Assembly: GCA_029264305.1 (NCBI GenBank)
Contig: JARICA010000018.1
Span: 97,011-161,010 of the forward strand
Direction: 5' to 3'
DNA length: 64,000 bases
DNA from: Faecalimonas sp.
Lineage (GTDB): Bacteria; Bacillota; Clostridia; Lachnospirales; Lachnospiraceae
The notes under the pieces were generated by a model. That model was given only the letters and a program-made list of their open reading frames with translations. It did not search any database and had not been told where the DNA came from. Positions 1 to 8,745 of the stretch are shown here, in pieces. Position 1 is the first letter of the stretch. Every line of letters starts with the position of its first letter. A program made the position numbers and the translations under genes.

Positions 1-956
1 ATAATTTCTGCCACTTCTTCTACTTCATTTGAAATTTCTTCCTTTTCTTTTTCTTTATCCTTTTTTTTCTTGGATTGTTTTTTTTCTTCTGCACGATGAA
101 TAACCATTGTTTCTGGAATTGGTTCAATTACATCTTCCTGAAATGGAGATTCTAAAATTTCCTCTGAATATAGTGGGGGTGTTTCTTCTGGGAATATTTC
201 TTTTATATCTTCATCTAATTCTTTTGGCATTAATGTTGTATCAAAAGATACACCTTTAACATGTTTATCCTTTCGTTGTAATTCCTTATTTTGTCTTTTC
301 TCTTCTTTTCGGACAACAGATTGTTCTCTTCTTCTTTGCACATCTGCTTTTGCTGTCTCATACGCCTTTTCTCCGCCTTGTTTTACACTTCTCAAAAACG
401 ATTTCTCAGTTATAACAATAAAGCAAATAATACTTAAAATAATGACAATAATATACGCACCTACTACGCCGAAAAAATGACATAATAATTCAGAAAAAAT
501 TCCACCTACTACACCTCCACCCTGTTTATCTAATGAAGACACATGATAATACGATAATAACGTTGATTTACTATTATAGTCACCTGTAAGCAACTGTATA
601 AAAGTACAACTTAACACTGTCAATACAATTCCAGCTCCAAGTTTTATGTACGCAACGGAATTACCTTTATTTGAAGTGATAAAAGCAATCCCGATAAAAA
701 GTAAAATTGGTATAATATATGCCATTAATCCAAAAGTTCCAAATAAAAAGGAGGATACAATATCTCCTAAAAATCCTCCTATGCCAAAATTGCTTATGAG
801 CAGTAAAATACATATAGTAAGAGAAAATAGAATAAAAATTTCATTTTTCAAAAATGTATTTTGTTGTACCGTTTTCTTCTTTGTTTGTTTTTTTGTTTTC
901 TTTTTTACTGGCGTTCGCTTGGCTGCCTTTTTGCTTTTGTTTGACTTTGCTGCCAT
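1..956 (-). CDS. ftsK: DNA translocase FtsK/SpoIIIE, N-terminal part (cut by left edge)
   Basis: Only the first 318 codons are present; the frame stays open to the window edge. The product starts with a very basic Lys/Ala/Thr segment (about residues 1-35), followed by about four hydrophobic membrane segments (about residues 38-175) and then a charged, Glu/Lys-rich linker. This is the architecture of the FtsK/SpoIIIE membrane anchor and linker; the ATPase motor and gamma domain would lie outside the window. Proteins of this family pump chromosomal DNA through the closing division or sporulation septum. The start is supported by a strong AGAGGAGGAG ribosome site directly upstream. It sits downstream of tepA on the same strand, an order that is common in Bacillota. 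The family call rests on topology and neighbourhood because the motor domain is not visible. Confidence 0.8.
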   Translation of the reverse strand, partial: MAAKSNKSKKAAKRTPVKKKTKKQTKKKTVQQNTFLKNEIFILFSLTICILLLISNFGIGGFLGDIVSSFLFGTFGLMAYIIPILLFIGIAFITSNKGNSVAYIKLGAGIVLTVLSCTFIQLLTGDYNSKSTLLSYYHVSSLDKQGGGVVGGIFSELLCHFFGVVGAYIIVIILSIICFIVITEKSFLRSVKQGGEKAYETAKADVQRRREQSVVRKEEKRQNKELQRKDKHVKGVSFDTTLMPKELDEDIKEIFPEETPPLYSEEILESPFQEDVIEPIPETMVIHRAEEKKQSKKKKDKEKEKEEISNEVEEVAEI

Positions 957-1020
957 GAACTCTCCTCCTCTAATTATAAACATACATATATTATTATACC
1001 ATTTTAAGAAACTTGTGTCA

Positions 1021-1701
1021 TTATTTATTTTCCACTTGATTTTCTATTAATTCATACAATTTTTTTAATGCTTGTGCCATTCCGCCCACTTCATCAATGA
1101 GCCCTTCTTCTACTGCTTCTTTTCCTTCTAATATAGTTCCAACATCTTTTACAAGTTGTGTTGGATCAAGCATCAACTCTTCAATTCTTTTCTGTGTAAT
1201 GTTTGAATGATCAGAAATAAACTTAGTAATTCTATTTTGTGTTTTTTCAATATTCTTAAAGCTTTGCATTACTCCAATAAAAGTGCCACTGGACCTAACC
1301 GGATGAATAACCATCGTCCCACTTGGAACAATATAGGAATAATCTGCTGAAACTGCAAGTGGTCCTCCTATAGAATGACTTCCTCCAAGTACTAGAGATA
1401 CACTAGGTTTACTTATTGAAGCAATCATTTCTGCAATAGCTAGTCCAGCTTCCACATCTCCACCAAGCGTATTTAATAAAATCAAAACTCCTTCAATTTC
1501 TCTATTATCTTCCACTTCTGCTAGTTTAGGAAGCAAATGTTCATATTTTGTTGTTTTTGTACTTCCTGAAACTGCCTCATGACCTTCAATTTCTCCTATG
1601 ATTGTTAAAAGTTGAATATGATGTTGCTTTTTATTATGAGATAAAGATACAGTTCCCATTTCTTTTATTTCTTCGTTTTGATTTTCTATATTTTCTTCCA
1701 T
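1021..1701 (-). CDS. tepA: ClpP-like serine protease TepA (translocation-enhancing protein)
   Basis: The 226-residue protein belongs to the ClpP/crotonase-fold protease group. The nucleophile is probably Ser110 in a GGSHSIGG motif, and His133 lies in VIHPVR; an Asp near residue 186 could complete the triad. These motifs and the length match TepA (YmfB) of Bacillus, reported to assist protein secretion and spore outgrowth, rather than the 195-residue housekeeping ClpP. The N-terminal 25 residues are polar, with no signal peptide, so the enzyme is cytosolic. It is transcribed towards ftsK/spoIIIE, 64 bp downstream, the usual gene pair. The physiological substrate is unknown. A ClpP paralogue working with a Clp ATPase is the alternative, but no Clp gene is nearby. 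Confidence 0.85.
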   Translation of the reverse strand: MEENIENQNEEIKEMGTVSLSHNKKQHHIQLLTIIGEIEGHEAVSGSTKTTKYEHLLPKLAEVEDNREIEGVLILLNTLGGDVEAGLAIAEMIASISKPSVSLVLGGSHSIGGPLAVSADYSYIVPSGTMVIHPVRSSGTFIGVMQSFKNIEKTQNRITKFISDHSNITQKRIEELMLDPTQLVKDVGTILEGKEAVEEGLIDEVGGMAQALKKLYELIENQVENK

Positions 1702-1775
1702 GATACTTCCCTGCCTTTTTTTCTTTTAGTATTCGCCGATTAGTCATTTTTATGTAATTAAACTATAATTTCAAA

Positions 1776-1815
1776 CAAAAAAAGGAAGAAAATTCGTTCA
1801 CGAAATTTTCTTCCT
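1776..1815 (-). terminator. Rho-independent terminator of metY
   Basis: A 14-15 bp hairpin (arms GGAAGAAAATTTCG and CGAATTTTCTTCC read on the minus strand, loop TGAA) is followed by a run of seven T residues. It lies 15 bp after the metY stop codon. Confidence 0.85.
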
Positions 1816-1829
1816 CATTTGTTTAAAAT

Positions 1830-3113
1830 TTACACTACTTCTAATGCCTGTGCTAAATCATCTATAATATCATCTACATTTTCAATTCCAACACTAAATC
1901 GAATCAAGTCTGGTTGTACACCAGCTTCAATTAATTCTTTTTCATTCATTTGACGATGAGTATGACTTGCAGGATGAAGCACAGATGTTCTGGAATCAGC
2001 CACATGTGTTACAATTGCAGCCAATTTCAAATTATCCATTAATGTGACAGAGGCATCTCGGCCACCTTTAATTCCAAATGTCAATACTCCACAACTTCCA
2101 TTTGGCAAATATTTTTGTGCAAGTGGATAATATTTATCGTCTGTTAAATCAGGGTAATTTACCCAAGACACTTTCTTATGATTTTTCAAAAATTCTGCTA
2201 CTTTCTTCGCATTCTCACAATGGCGAGGTACTCTCAAATGAAGAGTTTCCAATCCTAGATTCAGTAAGAAGGCATTTTGTGGTGATTGAATAGATCCTAA
2301 ATCTCGCATAAGTTGAGCAGTAGCTTTTGTAATATATGCACCTTTTCCAAATTTTTCTGTATATACAATACCGTGATATGTTTCGTCTGGTTTTGTAAGA
2401 CAACTAAATTTATCTCCATATGCCGCCCAATCAAAATTACCACTATCAACAATACAACCACCCACACTTGTTGCATGTCCATCCATATATTTTGTTGTGG
2501 AATGTGTTACGATATCCGCTCCCCATTCAAATGGACGACAATTAATAGGTGTTGCAAATGTATTATCTACGATAAATGGTACTCCATGTTCATGTGCAAC
2601 TTTTGCAAATTTTTCTAAATCTAATACAACTAATGCAGGATTAGAAATTGTTTCACCAAACAATGCCTTCGTATTTTCTCTAAACGCATTACTAATTTCT
2701 TCTTCACTTGCATCAGGATCAACAAAAGTTGCATCCACTCCCATTTTTTTGATTGTGTGTGCATATAAATTATATGTACCTCCATAAAGTGCAGAAGCAC
2801 AAACAACATGATCTCCTGCTTCACAAATATTCATAATAGCATAAAAATTTGCTGCTTGCCCTGATGAAGTAAGCATTGCAGCAACTCCACCTTCTAAATC
2901 ACAAATTTTATTAGCAACAACATCATTTGTAGGATTCTGTAGCCTTGTATAAAAATATCCAGAATCTTCTAAATCGAACAATCGTCCCATCTGTTCACTT
3001 GTGTCATACTTAAATGTTGTGCTTTGATAAATTGGAACAACTCTAGGTTCACCTTGTCTAGGTTCCCAACCGGATTGAATACATTTTGTTTCTATTTTGT
3101 AGTTGTTGCTCAT
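1830..3113 (-). CDS. metY: O-acetylhomoserine aminocarboxypropyltransferase (O-acetylhomoserine sulfhydrylase)
   Basis: A 427-residue cytosolic PLP enzyme of the Cys/Met metabolism family. It makes homocysteine (or methionine) from O-acetylhomoserine and sulfide (or methanethiol). The PLP lysine is Lys208 in HSTTKYMDG, Asp183 in VDNTF should hold the pyridine nitrogen, and the YTR motif near residue 55 is the phosphate-binding element supplied by the neighbouring subunit. The long insertion near residues 230-260 (KPDETYHG) and total length are typical of MetY and not of MetB/MetC (about 380 residues). The start has an AGGAGGG ribosome site. Only 11 bp separate it from the CFI-box gene upstream, so the two are cotranscribed. 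There is no room for an S-box or T-box leader here; any such element would lie further upstream. Confidence 0.93.
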   Translation of the reverse strand: MSNNYKIETKCIQSGWEPRQGEPRVVPIYQSTTFKYDTSEQMGRLFDLEDSGYFYTRLQNPTNDVVANKICDLEGGVAAMLTSSGQAANFYAIMNICEAGDHVVCASALYGGTYNLYAHTIKKMGVDATFVDPDASEEEISNAFRENTKALFGETISNPALVVLDLEKFAKVAHEHGVPFIVDNTFATPINCRPFEWGADIVTHSTTKYMDGHATSVGGCIVDSGNFDWAAYGDKFSCLTKPDETYHGIVYTEKFGKGAYITKATAQLMRDLGSIQSPQNAFLLNLGLETLHLRVPRHCENAKKVAEFLKNHKKVSWVNYPDLTDDKYYPLAQKYLPNGSCGVLTFGIKGGRDASVTLMDNLKLAAIVTHVADSRTSVLHPASHTHRQMNEKELIEAGVQPDLIRFSVGIENVDDIIDDLAQALEVV

Positions 3114-3124
3114 TTCTTGCCCTC

Positions 3125-3886
3125 CTATGAATATATATATTTCTTTTGTAAATTGCGTACCATATTACTATAAACTTCTTTACAGGCTTCTTTTTTATCG
3201 TCTTCAATGAGATGAATACACGGCGATAAATACTCTGTCCAAATTTTATTATAAATTTCTTTTGCATCATCCCGTTTATTAATTTGCTTAACAATTGTAG
3301 GTGCTACATTATAATACTGTTTTACAATATCTCTACCCGCTTCTTCCTCAAGCAAATATTCGTCACGATAATTTCTTAGCAATTCTAATTCATAACAATT
3401 ATCTGGTTTTCCAAGATTTTCACATACTGCTGTAGTGATATAACATAATCTTTGCTTAAATCCTTGCGTAATAGATTCATAAGTTGCATTTTGAATTGCA
3501 ACATTTGAAATATTGTTATTCCACAATTCTACAATTTTTTCTGAAATAGTTTTTCTATATTCTCCATCTCCATAATTGATTATTGGGAGCACATAAGTCA
3601 CTAAAGCCATATTATAATCAAGAATAAGAAGCTCACGTTTTCTTTTTTGAGCGACTTTTTCTAATTTTTCATTAACATATGTAGGAATGATTCTGGCAAG
3701 TTCAACAATAACTTCCTCTTTCCCTTCCTCTTCTCTTAAAGATTCATTTACATTCACAAAAAAATCTTTATATTTATTATAATACGTCTCAAAATCATTA
3801 CTGTAGACATCACGCTTAAAACGTTTTCCTAAAACTAAAGCATCTTCAAATAAATTAATTAAAGTTTCCTGTGCCTCGGAATACAT
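3125..3886 (-). CDS. CFI-box domain protein of unknown function
   Basis: I do not know a function for this 253-residue protein. Residues 1-145 are alpha-helical and charged, with a hydrophobic stretch near 88-103 that is too short and polar-flanked to be a clear membrane helix. From residue 148 it carries a recognisable C-terminal module beginning CYITTAVC and continuing with LGKPDNCYELELLRNYRD, then YYNVAPTIVKQIN. This matches the CFI-box type C-terminal domain that is spread over many unrelated proteins in Clostridia. Cys148, Cys155 and Cys164 are the conserved cysteines and could bind metal. There is no signal peptide. It is 11 bp upstream of metY and 28 bp downstream of yebC on the same strand, with a GAGGGGG ribosome site eight bases before the ATG, so it is probably part of an operon with metY. 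Confidence 0.6.
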   Translation of the reverse strand: MYSEAQETLINLFEDALVLGKRFKRDVYSNDFETYYNKYKDFFVNVNESLREEEGKEEVIVELARIIPTYVNEKLEKVAQKRKRELLILDYNMALVTYVLPIINYGDGEYRKTISEKIVELWNNNISNVAIQNATYESITQGFKQRLCYITTAVCENLGKPDNCYELELLRNYRDEYLLEEEAGRDIVKQYYNVAPTIVKQINKRDDAKEIYNKIWTEYLSPCIHLIEDDKKEACKEVYSNMVRNLQKKYIYS

Positions 3887-3914
3887 ATCATATTCCCCCT
3901 CTATCTATTTTATC

Positions 3915-4643
3915 CTATTCGTCCCAATTATGATAAACTACTTGAACATCATCATCTTCATCTAATAAATCTAAAGTTTTTTGAAGATTTTTCAAATCTG
4001 TTTCATCAGTAAGTTCTACCCATGTTTGAGGAATCATAGTTACTTCTGCCGACGCCATCGGGATACCAGCTTCTTCAAGTGCAAGACGCACATCGCTAAA
4101 ATCTTCTGGTGCAGTTAGAATTTCATAACTGTCTTCTTCTTCTGCAAAATCTTCTGCTCCTGCATCTAATGCGATCATCATTAATTCATCTGCATCTGTT
4201 TCATATTCTTCTTTTGCGACAATAATTTGCCCTTTTTTATCAAACATATACGATACACATCCCTGTGTTCCTACACTTCCACTACCTTTTGTAAAGGCAT
4301 TTCGTACGTTGGATGCTGTTCTGTTTTTATTGTCTGTAAGAGCATCAACGATAATAGCTACCCCACTTGGACCATATCCTTCATATGTAACAGATTCATA
4401 ATTCACAGAATTAGCATCTCCTGCAGCTTTTTTAATTCCACGATCAATAGTATCGTTTGGCATATTATTAGATTTTGCTTTTGCAATAACATCACGAAGT
4501 CGACTGTTATTTGCTGGGTCAGGTCCACCTTCCTTTACTGCAACAGCAATCTCTCTACCAATAATTGTAAAAATTTTACCTTTTGCTGCATCATTTTTTT
4601 CTTTTTTATGTTTAATATTTGCGAACTTTGAATGTCCTGACAT
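3915..4643 (-). CDS. yebC: YebC/PmpR (TACO1) family protein
   Basis: The 242-residue protein starts [14 protein letters not shown], the hallmark of the YebC/TACO1 family, and has the expected length and three-domain layout with the conserved [17 protein letters not shown] segment near residue 90. Members have been described as transcriptional regulators (PmpR) and more recently as ribosome-associated factors that help translation of proline-rich stretches; which role applies here cannot be read from sequence. The gene is on the same strand as its neighbours, with an AGAGGT ribosome site. Cytosolic. Confidence 0.92.
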   Translation of the reverse strand: MSGHSKFANIKHKKEKNDAAKGKIFTIIGREIAVAVKEGGPDPANNSRLRDVIAKAKSNNMPNDTIDRGIKKAAGDANSVNYESVTYEGYGPSGVAIIVDALTDNKNRTASNVRNAFTKGSGSVGTQGCVSYMFDKKGQIIVAKEEYETDADELMMIALDAGAEDFAEEEDSYEILTAPEDFSDVRLALEEAGIPMASAEVTMIPQTWVELTDETDLKNLQKTLDLLDEDDDVQVVYHNWDE

Positions 4644-4705
4644 TTTTTGTACCTCTTTTCTTTTTCTAAAATTGCTTTTCCTATTTTATCATTCTTTTCT
4701 AGTGT

Positions 4706-5551
4706 TTACAAGGCTAGTTTTTCAATACGTACTTTTTCAATTAAATTATTCTTCACAGAAACTATAGAAAAACGATACCCTTCATACTCAATTGAGCATT
4801 CTTCATCTTCCAACGGAATATGTTCAAGACAATGAACAAGATATCCATTTAACGTTTCAAAAGATTCATTTTCAAATGAAATTTGCAATATTTTTTCCAA
4901 TTCATCTAATCCCGTCATTCCATCTACAACATAAATTCCTTTAGCGATTTTTTGAATACATTCATCCTCATCATCATATTCATCTTGAATATTTCCAACA
5001 ATTTCTTCAATAATATCTTCCATTGCAATAATTCCTGCTGTTTGACCATATTCATCTAAAACAACAAGCATATGATGTTTCTTTTGCTTCATTTCCTTGA
5101 ATAATTTATTTATGCTTTTCGCTTCAGGAACAAAACTAACCGGATGCATATACTCTTTCAAATTTTTAATTGGAATATTTTGTAATTCCTCATGAAAATA
5201 GCATTTCATTGCATCTCGCAAATGAAAAATTCCGATAATGGAATCGATATCTTCCTCATATACAGGAAATCTTGAATTGTTTTGTTCTAGCATAAATTGA
5301 ACGGTTTCTTGAATTGTTTTCTCACCGTCTAATGCGATTATGTGCTTACGGTGAACCATAATATCTTCTGCTTTTTTTTCACTATAAGAAAAAATGTTAC
5401 TTATCAGTTCTCCTTCACCACCCGAAAAAAAACCTCTTTCTCTTCCCTCTTGAATTAAAGATAGAATTTCACGCTCCACATCTTCTTGTTCTTTTTCTTC
5501 ACCAGAAAAATTATACATTAGTCTATCCCACAGACTACCGCTTTCCTCCAT
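4706..5551 (-). CDS. CorC/HlyC-type CBS-domain protein lacking the DUF21 membrane domain
   Basis: A 281-residue protein with a CBS pair at about residues 60-185 (starting at ADDIMVHRKHIIALD-type residues and containing the DEYGQTAGIIAMEDIIEEIVGNIQDEYD signature, split here for length) and a C-terminal CorC/HlyC transporter-associated domain at about residues 195-281. The N-terminal 55 residues are acidic and hydrophilic. The four-helix DUF21 region of CNNM/TlyC-type Mg2+ transporters is absent, so this is a soluble CorC-like form. In enterobacteria CorC supports Mg2+/Co2+ efflux; the role in clostridia is open. It follows mazF by 17 bp, hence probably the same transcript as alr-mazF. Family call is firm, function is not. 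Confidence 0.82.
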   Translation of the reverse strand: MEESGSLWDRLMYNFSGEEKEQEDVEREILSLIQEGRERGFFSGGEGELISNIFSYSEKKAEDIMVHRKHIIALDGEKTIQETVQFMLEQNNSRFPVYEEDIDSIIGIFHLRDAMKCYFHEELQNIPIKNLKEYMHPVSFVPEAKSINKLFKEMKQKKHHMLVVLDEYGQTAGIIAMEDIIEEIVGNIQDEYDDEDECIQKIAKGIYVVDGMTGLDELEKILQISFENESFETLNGYLVHCLEHIPLEDEECSIEYEGYRFSIVSVKNNLIEKVRIEKLAL

Positions 5552-5568
5552 TGTCCTTTACTCCTTTA

Positions 5569-5916
5569 TTATGTATGAAGTTCAAAACTAATTTTGATTG
5601 CTTCATCAATTTCTAACATCAATTTTTTATCTATATGACAAACCAATTCTCTCAATCTTTGCTTATCAATAGTTCGAATTTGTTCTAATAATACAACCGA
5701 ATTTTTAACAATATGATATTTTCCAGCATCAATTTCTACATGTGTTGGCAATTTTGATTTATTCATTTTTGAAGTGATAGCAGCACATATAACGGTAGGA
5801 CTATGTCTATTCCCCACGTCATTTTGAATAATCAACACTGGACGTATTCCACCTTGTTCTGATCCAATCACTGGACTTAAATCTGCATAATATATATCTC
5901 CACGTCTAACTTGCAC
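5569..5916 (-). CDS. mazF: MazF/PemK family mRNA interferase (orphan)
   Basis: The 115-residue protein begins [14 protein letters not shown], followed by [15 protein letters not shown], the core of MazF/EndoA. Arg25 and Thr48, which correspond to the catalytic pair of Bacillus EndoA, are both present, so an active sequence-specific endoribonuclease is expected. The start is GTG, with GGAG about ten bases upstream; no ATG fits the conserved N-terminus. In Bacillus the antitoxin gene ndoAI lies between alr and ndoA. Here only 80 bp separate alr from mazF and they contain no frame for a roughly 90-residue antitoxin. The order alr-mazF is retained. The cognate antitoxin is either elsewhere on the chromosome or absent. 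Confidence 0.9.
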   Translation of the reverse strand: MQVRRGDIYYADLSPVIGSEQGGIRPVLIIQNDVGNRHSPTVICAAITSKMNKSKLPTHVEIDAGKYHIVKNSVVLLEQIRTIDKQRLRELVCHIDKKLMLEIDEAIKISFELHT

Positions 5917-5996
5917 CCTATTTCACACTCCGATTTTTTAAGATAAAATTAGTATTTCCATCTTTTTCGGAAGTATTCTATAAATGCCACTTTGCA

Positions 5997-7163
5997 CTAC
6001 GCAAAATAATCTACTTGTTCTGCAATTTTCCCATTTTTCACATATACTCTTGGAATTCGTTTCCCTAATGCACAAATAAATTCATAATTAAATCTACCCG
6101 ATAGTTCACTTAACTTTTCAACAGAAATAGACTTATTTCCATCACGACCAATTAAAGTTACTTTGTCACCAAAACTTACTCCTTCAATATCCGTTACATC
6201 TACCATAAATTGATCCATGCAAATACGGCCTATAATATTTGCTTTTTTCCCACGAATCAGCACATATCCTTTCCCTGAAAGGCTTCTTGGATACCCATCT
6301 CCATACCCAACTGGAATGGTTGCAATCTTCATTTTTTTTGTTGCAACAAATGTACCACCATAACTTACTGGGGTCCCAGGTTCTATTTCTTTTACAAAAG
6401 CCACATGACTTTTTAAAGCCAAAGCAGGTTTTAAATGTACGGCATTTTGATCCACTTCATCAGATGGATATAAGCCATACGTCGAAATACCAGCTCGAAC
6501 AATATCAAAACGAGCATCTTCAACATCAATAATAGCAGCACTATTTGCACAATGCTCATACAAGAAAGTTACTCCTTTTTCTTTTAATTTTTGTGTCATA
6601 GTTACAAATTGATTAATTTGATTTTCAGTAAAAGTTTTATCCGTTTCATCTGCTTTAGCAAAATGTGTAAATATTCCTTCCATATTTACATTTTGCAATT
6701 TACTAATTCTAGTAATTGCATCAATACTTTCATCATTTATTGCAAACCCTAATCGTGCCATTCCTGTATCTAGTTTAATATGTAAGTATGCTGTCTTTCC
6801 TTCTCTTCTTGCCATATAAGAAATTTCTTTTGCCATTTCTTCTGTATATACATTCATGCGAATTTCATTATCTAACATTTCCAAATACTGATCAGGGAAG
6901 ATACATCCTAGTACAAGTATTGGCTTTCTAATACCTTCAGTACGAAGAACAACTGCCTCATCAAGAGTTGCTACTGCAAATCCCCAAATATAATCGTATT
7001 TTTCTAACACTTCCGCGACTTGAATAGCCCCGTGACCATATCCATCACTTTTAATTACTGCCATAATTTTTGTGTTTCCATTTATCTTCTGTTTCATTTG
7101 TTCCATATTATATGTCACTGCATCTAAATCGATTTTAGCATATACTCTACTGTAAGTTTTCAT
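5997..7163 (-). CDS. alr: Alanine racemase
   Basis: A 388-residue PLP enzyme that converts L- and D-alanine and so supplies D-Ala for peptidoglycan. The cofactor lysine is Lys38 in MAVIKSDGYGHGA, the second catalytic Tyr lies in the VSYGGTF motif of the C-terminal half, and the GRICMDQFMVDVTD segment typical of Alr is present near residue 315. Length is normal for the family. It starts five bp after the NAD(P)HX repair gene and is followed by mazF, an arrangement known from many Bacillota. Cytosolic homodimer. Confidence 0.95.
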   Translation of the reverse strand: MKTYSRVYAKIDLDAVTYNMEQMKQKINGNTKIMAVIKSDGYGHGAIQVAEVLEKYDYIWGFAVATLDEAVVLRTEGIRKPILVLGCIFPDQYLEMLDNEIRMNVYTEEMAKEISYMARREGKTAYLHIKLDTGMARLGFAINDESIDAITRISKLQNVNMEGIFTHFAKADETDKTFTENQINQFVTMTQKLKEKGVTFLYEHCANSAAIIDVEDARFDIVRAGISTYGLYPSDEVDQNAVHLKPALALKSHVAFVKEIEPGTPVSYGGTFVATKKMKIATIPVGYGDGYPRSLSGKGYVLIRGKKANIIGRICMDQFMVDVTDIEGVSFGDKVTLIGRDGNKSISVEKLSELSGRFNYEFICALGKRIPRVYVKNGKIAEQVDYFA

Positions 7164-7168
7164 CTTGT

Positions 7169-8659
7169 CTACTCCTTCTCAAGTTTTTTCATTACATAAC
7201 CGATTTTATCAAGTAAATCATTTGCTAATACACTATAACTCCCCATTTCATCTTTTGCATAGTCCCCACATAATCCATGCACATAAACAGCTGTTTCACA
7301 TGCCTTTCTGCAATCCATTCTTTGCGCTAAAAATCCTACTATTATTCCTGCAAGAATATCTCCAGCACCCGCTTTCGCCATAGATTGATTTCCAGTTGTA
7401 TTAACATAGATATCTTTATCTCCGCCTGCTACTAAAGTTCTAGCATCTTTCATTGCACAAACAACAGGATAACTAGCAACAAATTTTTTTATCGTCTCAA
7501 CTCTGTTTTCCTGTATTTCATTTACTGTACATTGAAGTAATCTAGACATTTCTTTTAAATGTGGTGTTAAAATGACTTGTTTTCCATCCACTAAAACTGA
7601 TAAATTTTCAGATAAAAGAGTCAGTCCATCACCATCAATGACACGTGGTACTTTAGCATAATGCATTGTATAAATAAATATTTTTTCTGATAACTCACTT
7701 TTCCCCAATCCAGATCCAATTAAAAGCACATCGCTCCAATCAATCAAGGATTTTAATTCTTTTTTATCAAATGTCTCATATGTAGAAACAATTGCTTCAG
7801 GAAGTAATTGCTGCAAAATCATACGATTATCCTCATGTGTATAAATCTGTACGAGACCTGCTCCTGCTAAATAGGCTGCCTTTGCATTAAAATAAGCAGC
7901 ACCTGCCATCCCTTTACTTCCTGCTATAATTAACACTTTTCCAAATGTCCCTTTATTTCCATTCAACTCTCTTTTTGGTATTGAAATAGCTGTATCATCT
8001 TTGTCATATGTATATAATTTGCTTTCATCTGGAAGTGATTCGGGCATAATTCCAATATCAACAATATATGTTTTCCCAACACAAAAACGGCCTTTTCCAA
8101 ATAACATTCCAATTTTTTCAAAAGCAAAACATACAGTTATATCTGCATTAAAAGCACATCCTTTTATATTTCCAGTTGTATCACATACTCCTGTCGGTAT
8201 ATCTATTGCCACTTTTGTTCCGTTCATTAAATTTAATTGTTCAATAACTTCCAAATACTTTCCTGTAATTTCTCTTTTCAAACCAATTCCCAAAAGAGCA
8301 TCTATAATAACACTATATTCTTTTGGGGAAATTGAAGTTCTAATAGATATGCCATAATTCTCTGCTATGGTATATTGTAGTTTGTTTTCCTCACTTGCAT
8401 TTTCCTTATTCCCTATATAACATATATCTACATGCATTCCCTTTAAATGTAAAAGACGTGCAATGGCGAGCCCATCTCCTCCATTATTTCCAGAACCACA
8501 TACAATTAAAGTATTGGAACAATCTATTTTTTCGTTTTCCAAAATTTCTACAACTTTAAGAGCAGCCCTCTCCATCAAAACGCACGAGGGTACCTTCATC
8601 TCTTCAATTGTATAATGATCAGCATATTTCATTTGTTTACCTGTTATTACATATCTCAT
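7169..8659 (-). CDS. nnr: Bifunctional NAD(P)H-hydrate epimerase / ADP-dependent dehydratase
   Basis: The product (496 residues) fuses the two enzymes that repair hydrated NADH and NADPH. Residues 1 to about 215 form the YjeF-N epimerase domain with the GSGNNGGDGLAIARLL motif; residues about 225-496 form the YjeF-C (ribokinase-like) dehydratase with GSKGMAGAAYF and the catalytic GAGDILAGIIVG motif near the end. I place the start at the ATG preceding RYVITGKQM because a GGAGG site lies eight bases upstream; an in-frame ATG five codons earlier overlaps that ribosome site. In many Bacillota a holo-ACP synthase gene precedes it; here rex does. A long inverted repeat separates it from rex. Confidence 0.93.
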   Translation of the reverse strand: MRYVITGKQMKYADHYTIEEMKVPSCVLMERAALKVVEILENEKIDCSNTLIVCGSGNNGGDGLAIARLLHLKGMHVDICYIGNKENASEENKLQYTIAENYGISIRTSISPKEYSVIIDALLGIGLKREITGKYLEVIEQLNLMNGTKVAIDIPTGVCDTTGNIKGCAFNADITVCFAFEKIGMLFGKGRFCVGKTYIVDIGIMPESLPDESKLYTYDKDDTAISIPKRELNGNKGTFGKVLIIAGSKGMAGAAYFNAKAAYLAGAGLVQIYTHEDNRMILQQLLPEAIVSTYETFDKKELKSLIDWSDVLLIGSGLGKSELSEKIFIYTMHYAKVPRVIDGDGLTLLSENLSVLVDGKQVILTPHLKEMSRLLQCTVNEIQENRVETIKKFVASYPVVCAMKDARTLVAGGDKDIYVNTTGNQSMAKAGAGDILAGIIVGFLAQRMDCRKACETAVYVHGLCGDYAKDEMGSYSVLANDLLDKIGYVMKKLEKE

Positions 8660-8682
8660 AGCACGTACCTCCATTTTTGTTT

Positions 8683-8745
8683 AGAAGAAAACAACGTATA
8701 GAAAAAGGAGGAAACCCACATCTTCTCTACACGTTGTTTTCTTCT
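8683..8745 (-). repeat. 15-bp perfect inverted repeat between rex and nnr
   Basis: Arms AGAAGAAAACAACGT (8683-8697) and its exact reverse complement (8731-8745) enclose a 33-base spacer. On the minus-strand transcript the first arm overlaps the rex stop codon and the second ends ten bases before the nnr ribosome site. The downstream sequence is A-rich rather than a clean T run, so this is probably a partial terminator, attenuator or RNA-stabilising stem rather than a strong terminator. Confidence 0.6.

Noticed and set aside
646..1050. A 134-codon plus-strand frame over the ftsK start and tepA end
   Set aside because: It runs antisense to the membrane anchor of ftsK, whose minus-strand frame has a strong ribosome site and correct topology.
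3114..3124. SAM (S-box) or T-box riboswitch before metY
   Set aside because: Only 11 bp separate metY from the gene upstream, and no leader structure is present there.
4227..4631. A 134-codon plus-strand frame inside yebC
   Set aside because: Antisense to a well-conserved gene; its Cys/Phe-rich product resembles nothing and there is no ribosome site. The same applies to similar frames inside metY, pgk, tpiA, mgtE and iscS.
8683..8745. The rex-nnr inverted repeat as a Rex operator
   Set aside because: The arms (AGAAGAAAACAACGT) and 33-base spacer do not fit the TTGTTAA-N4-TTAACAA pattern.
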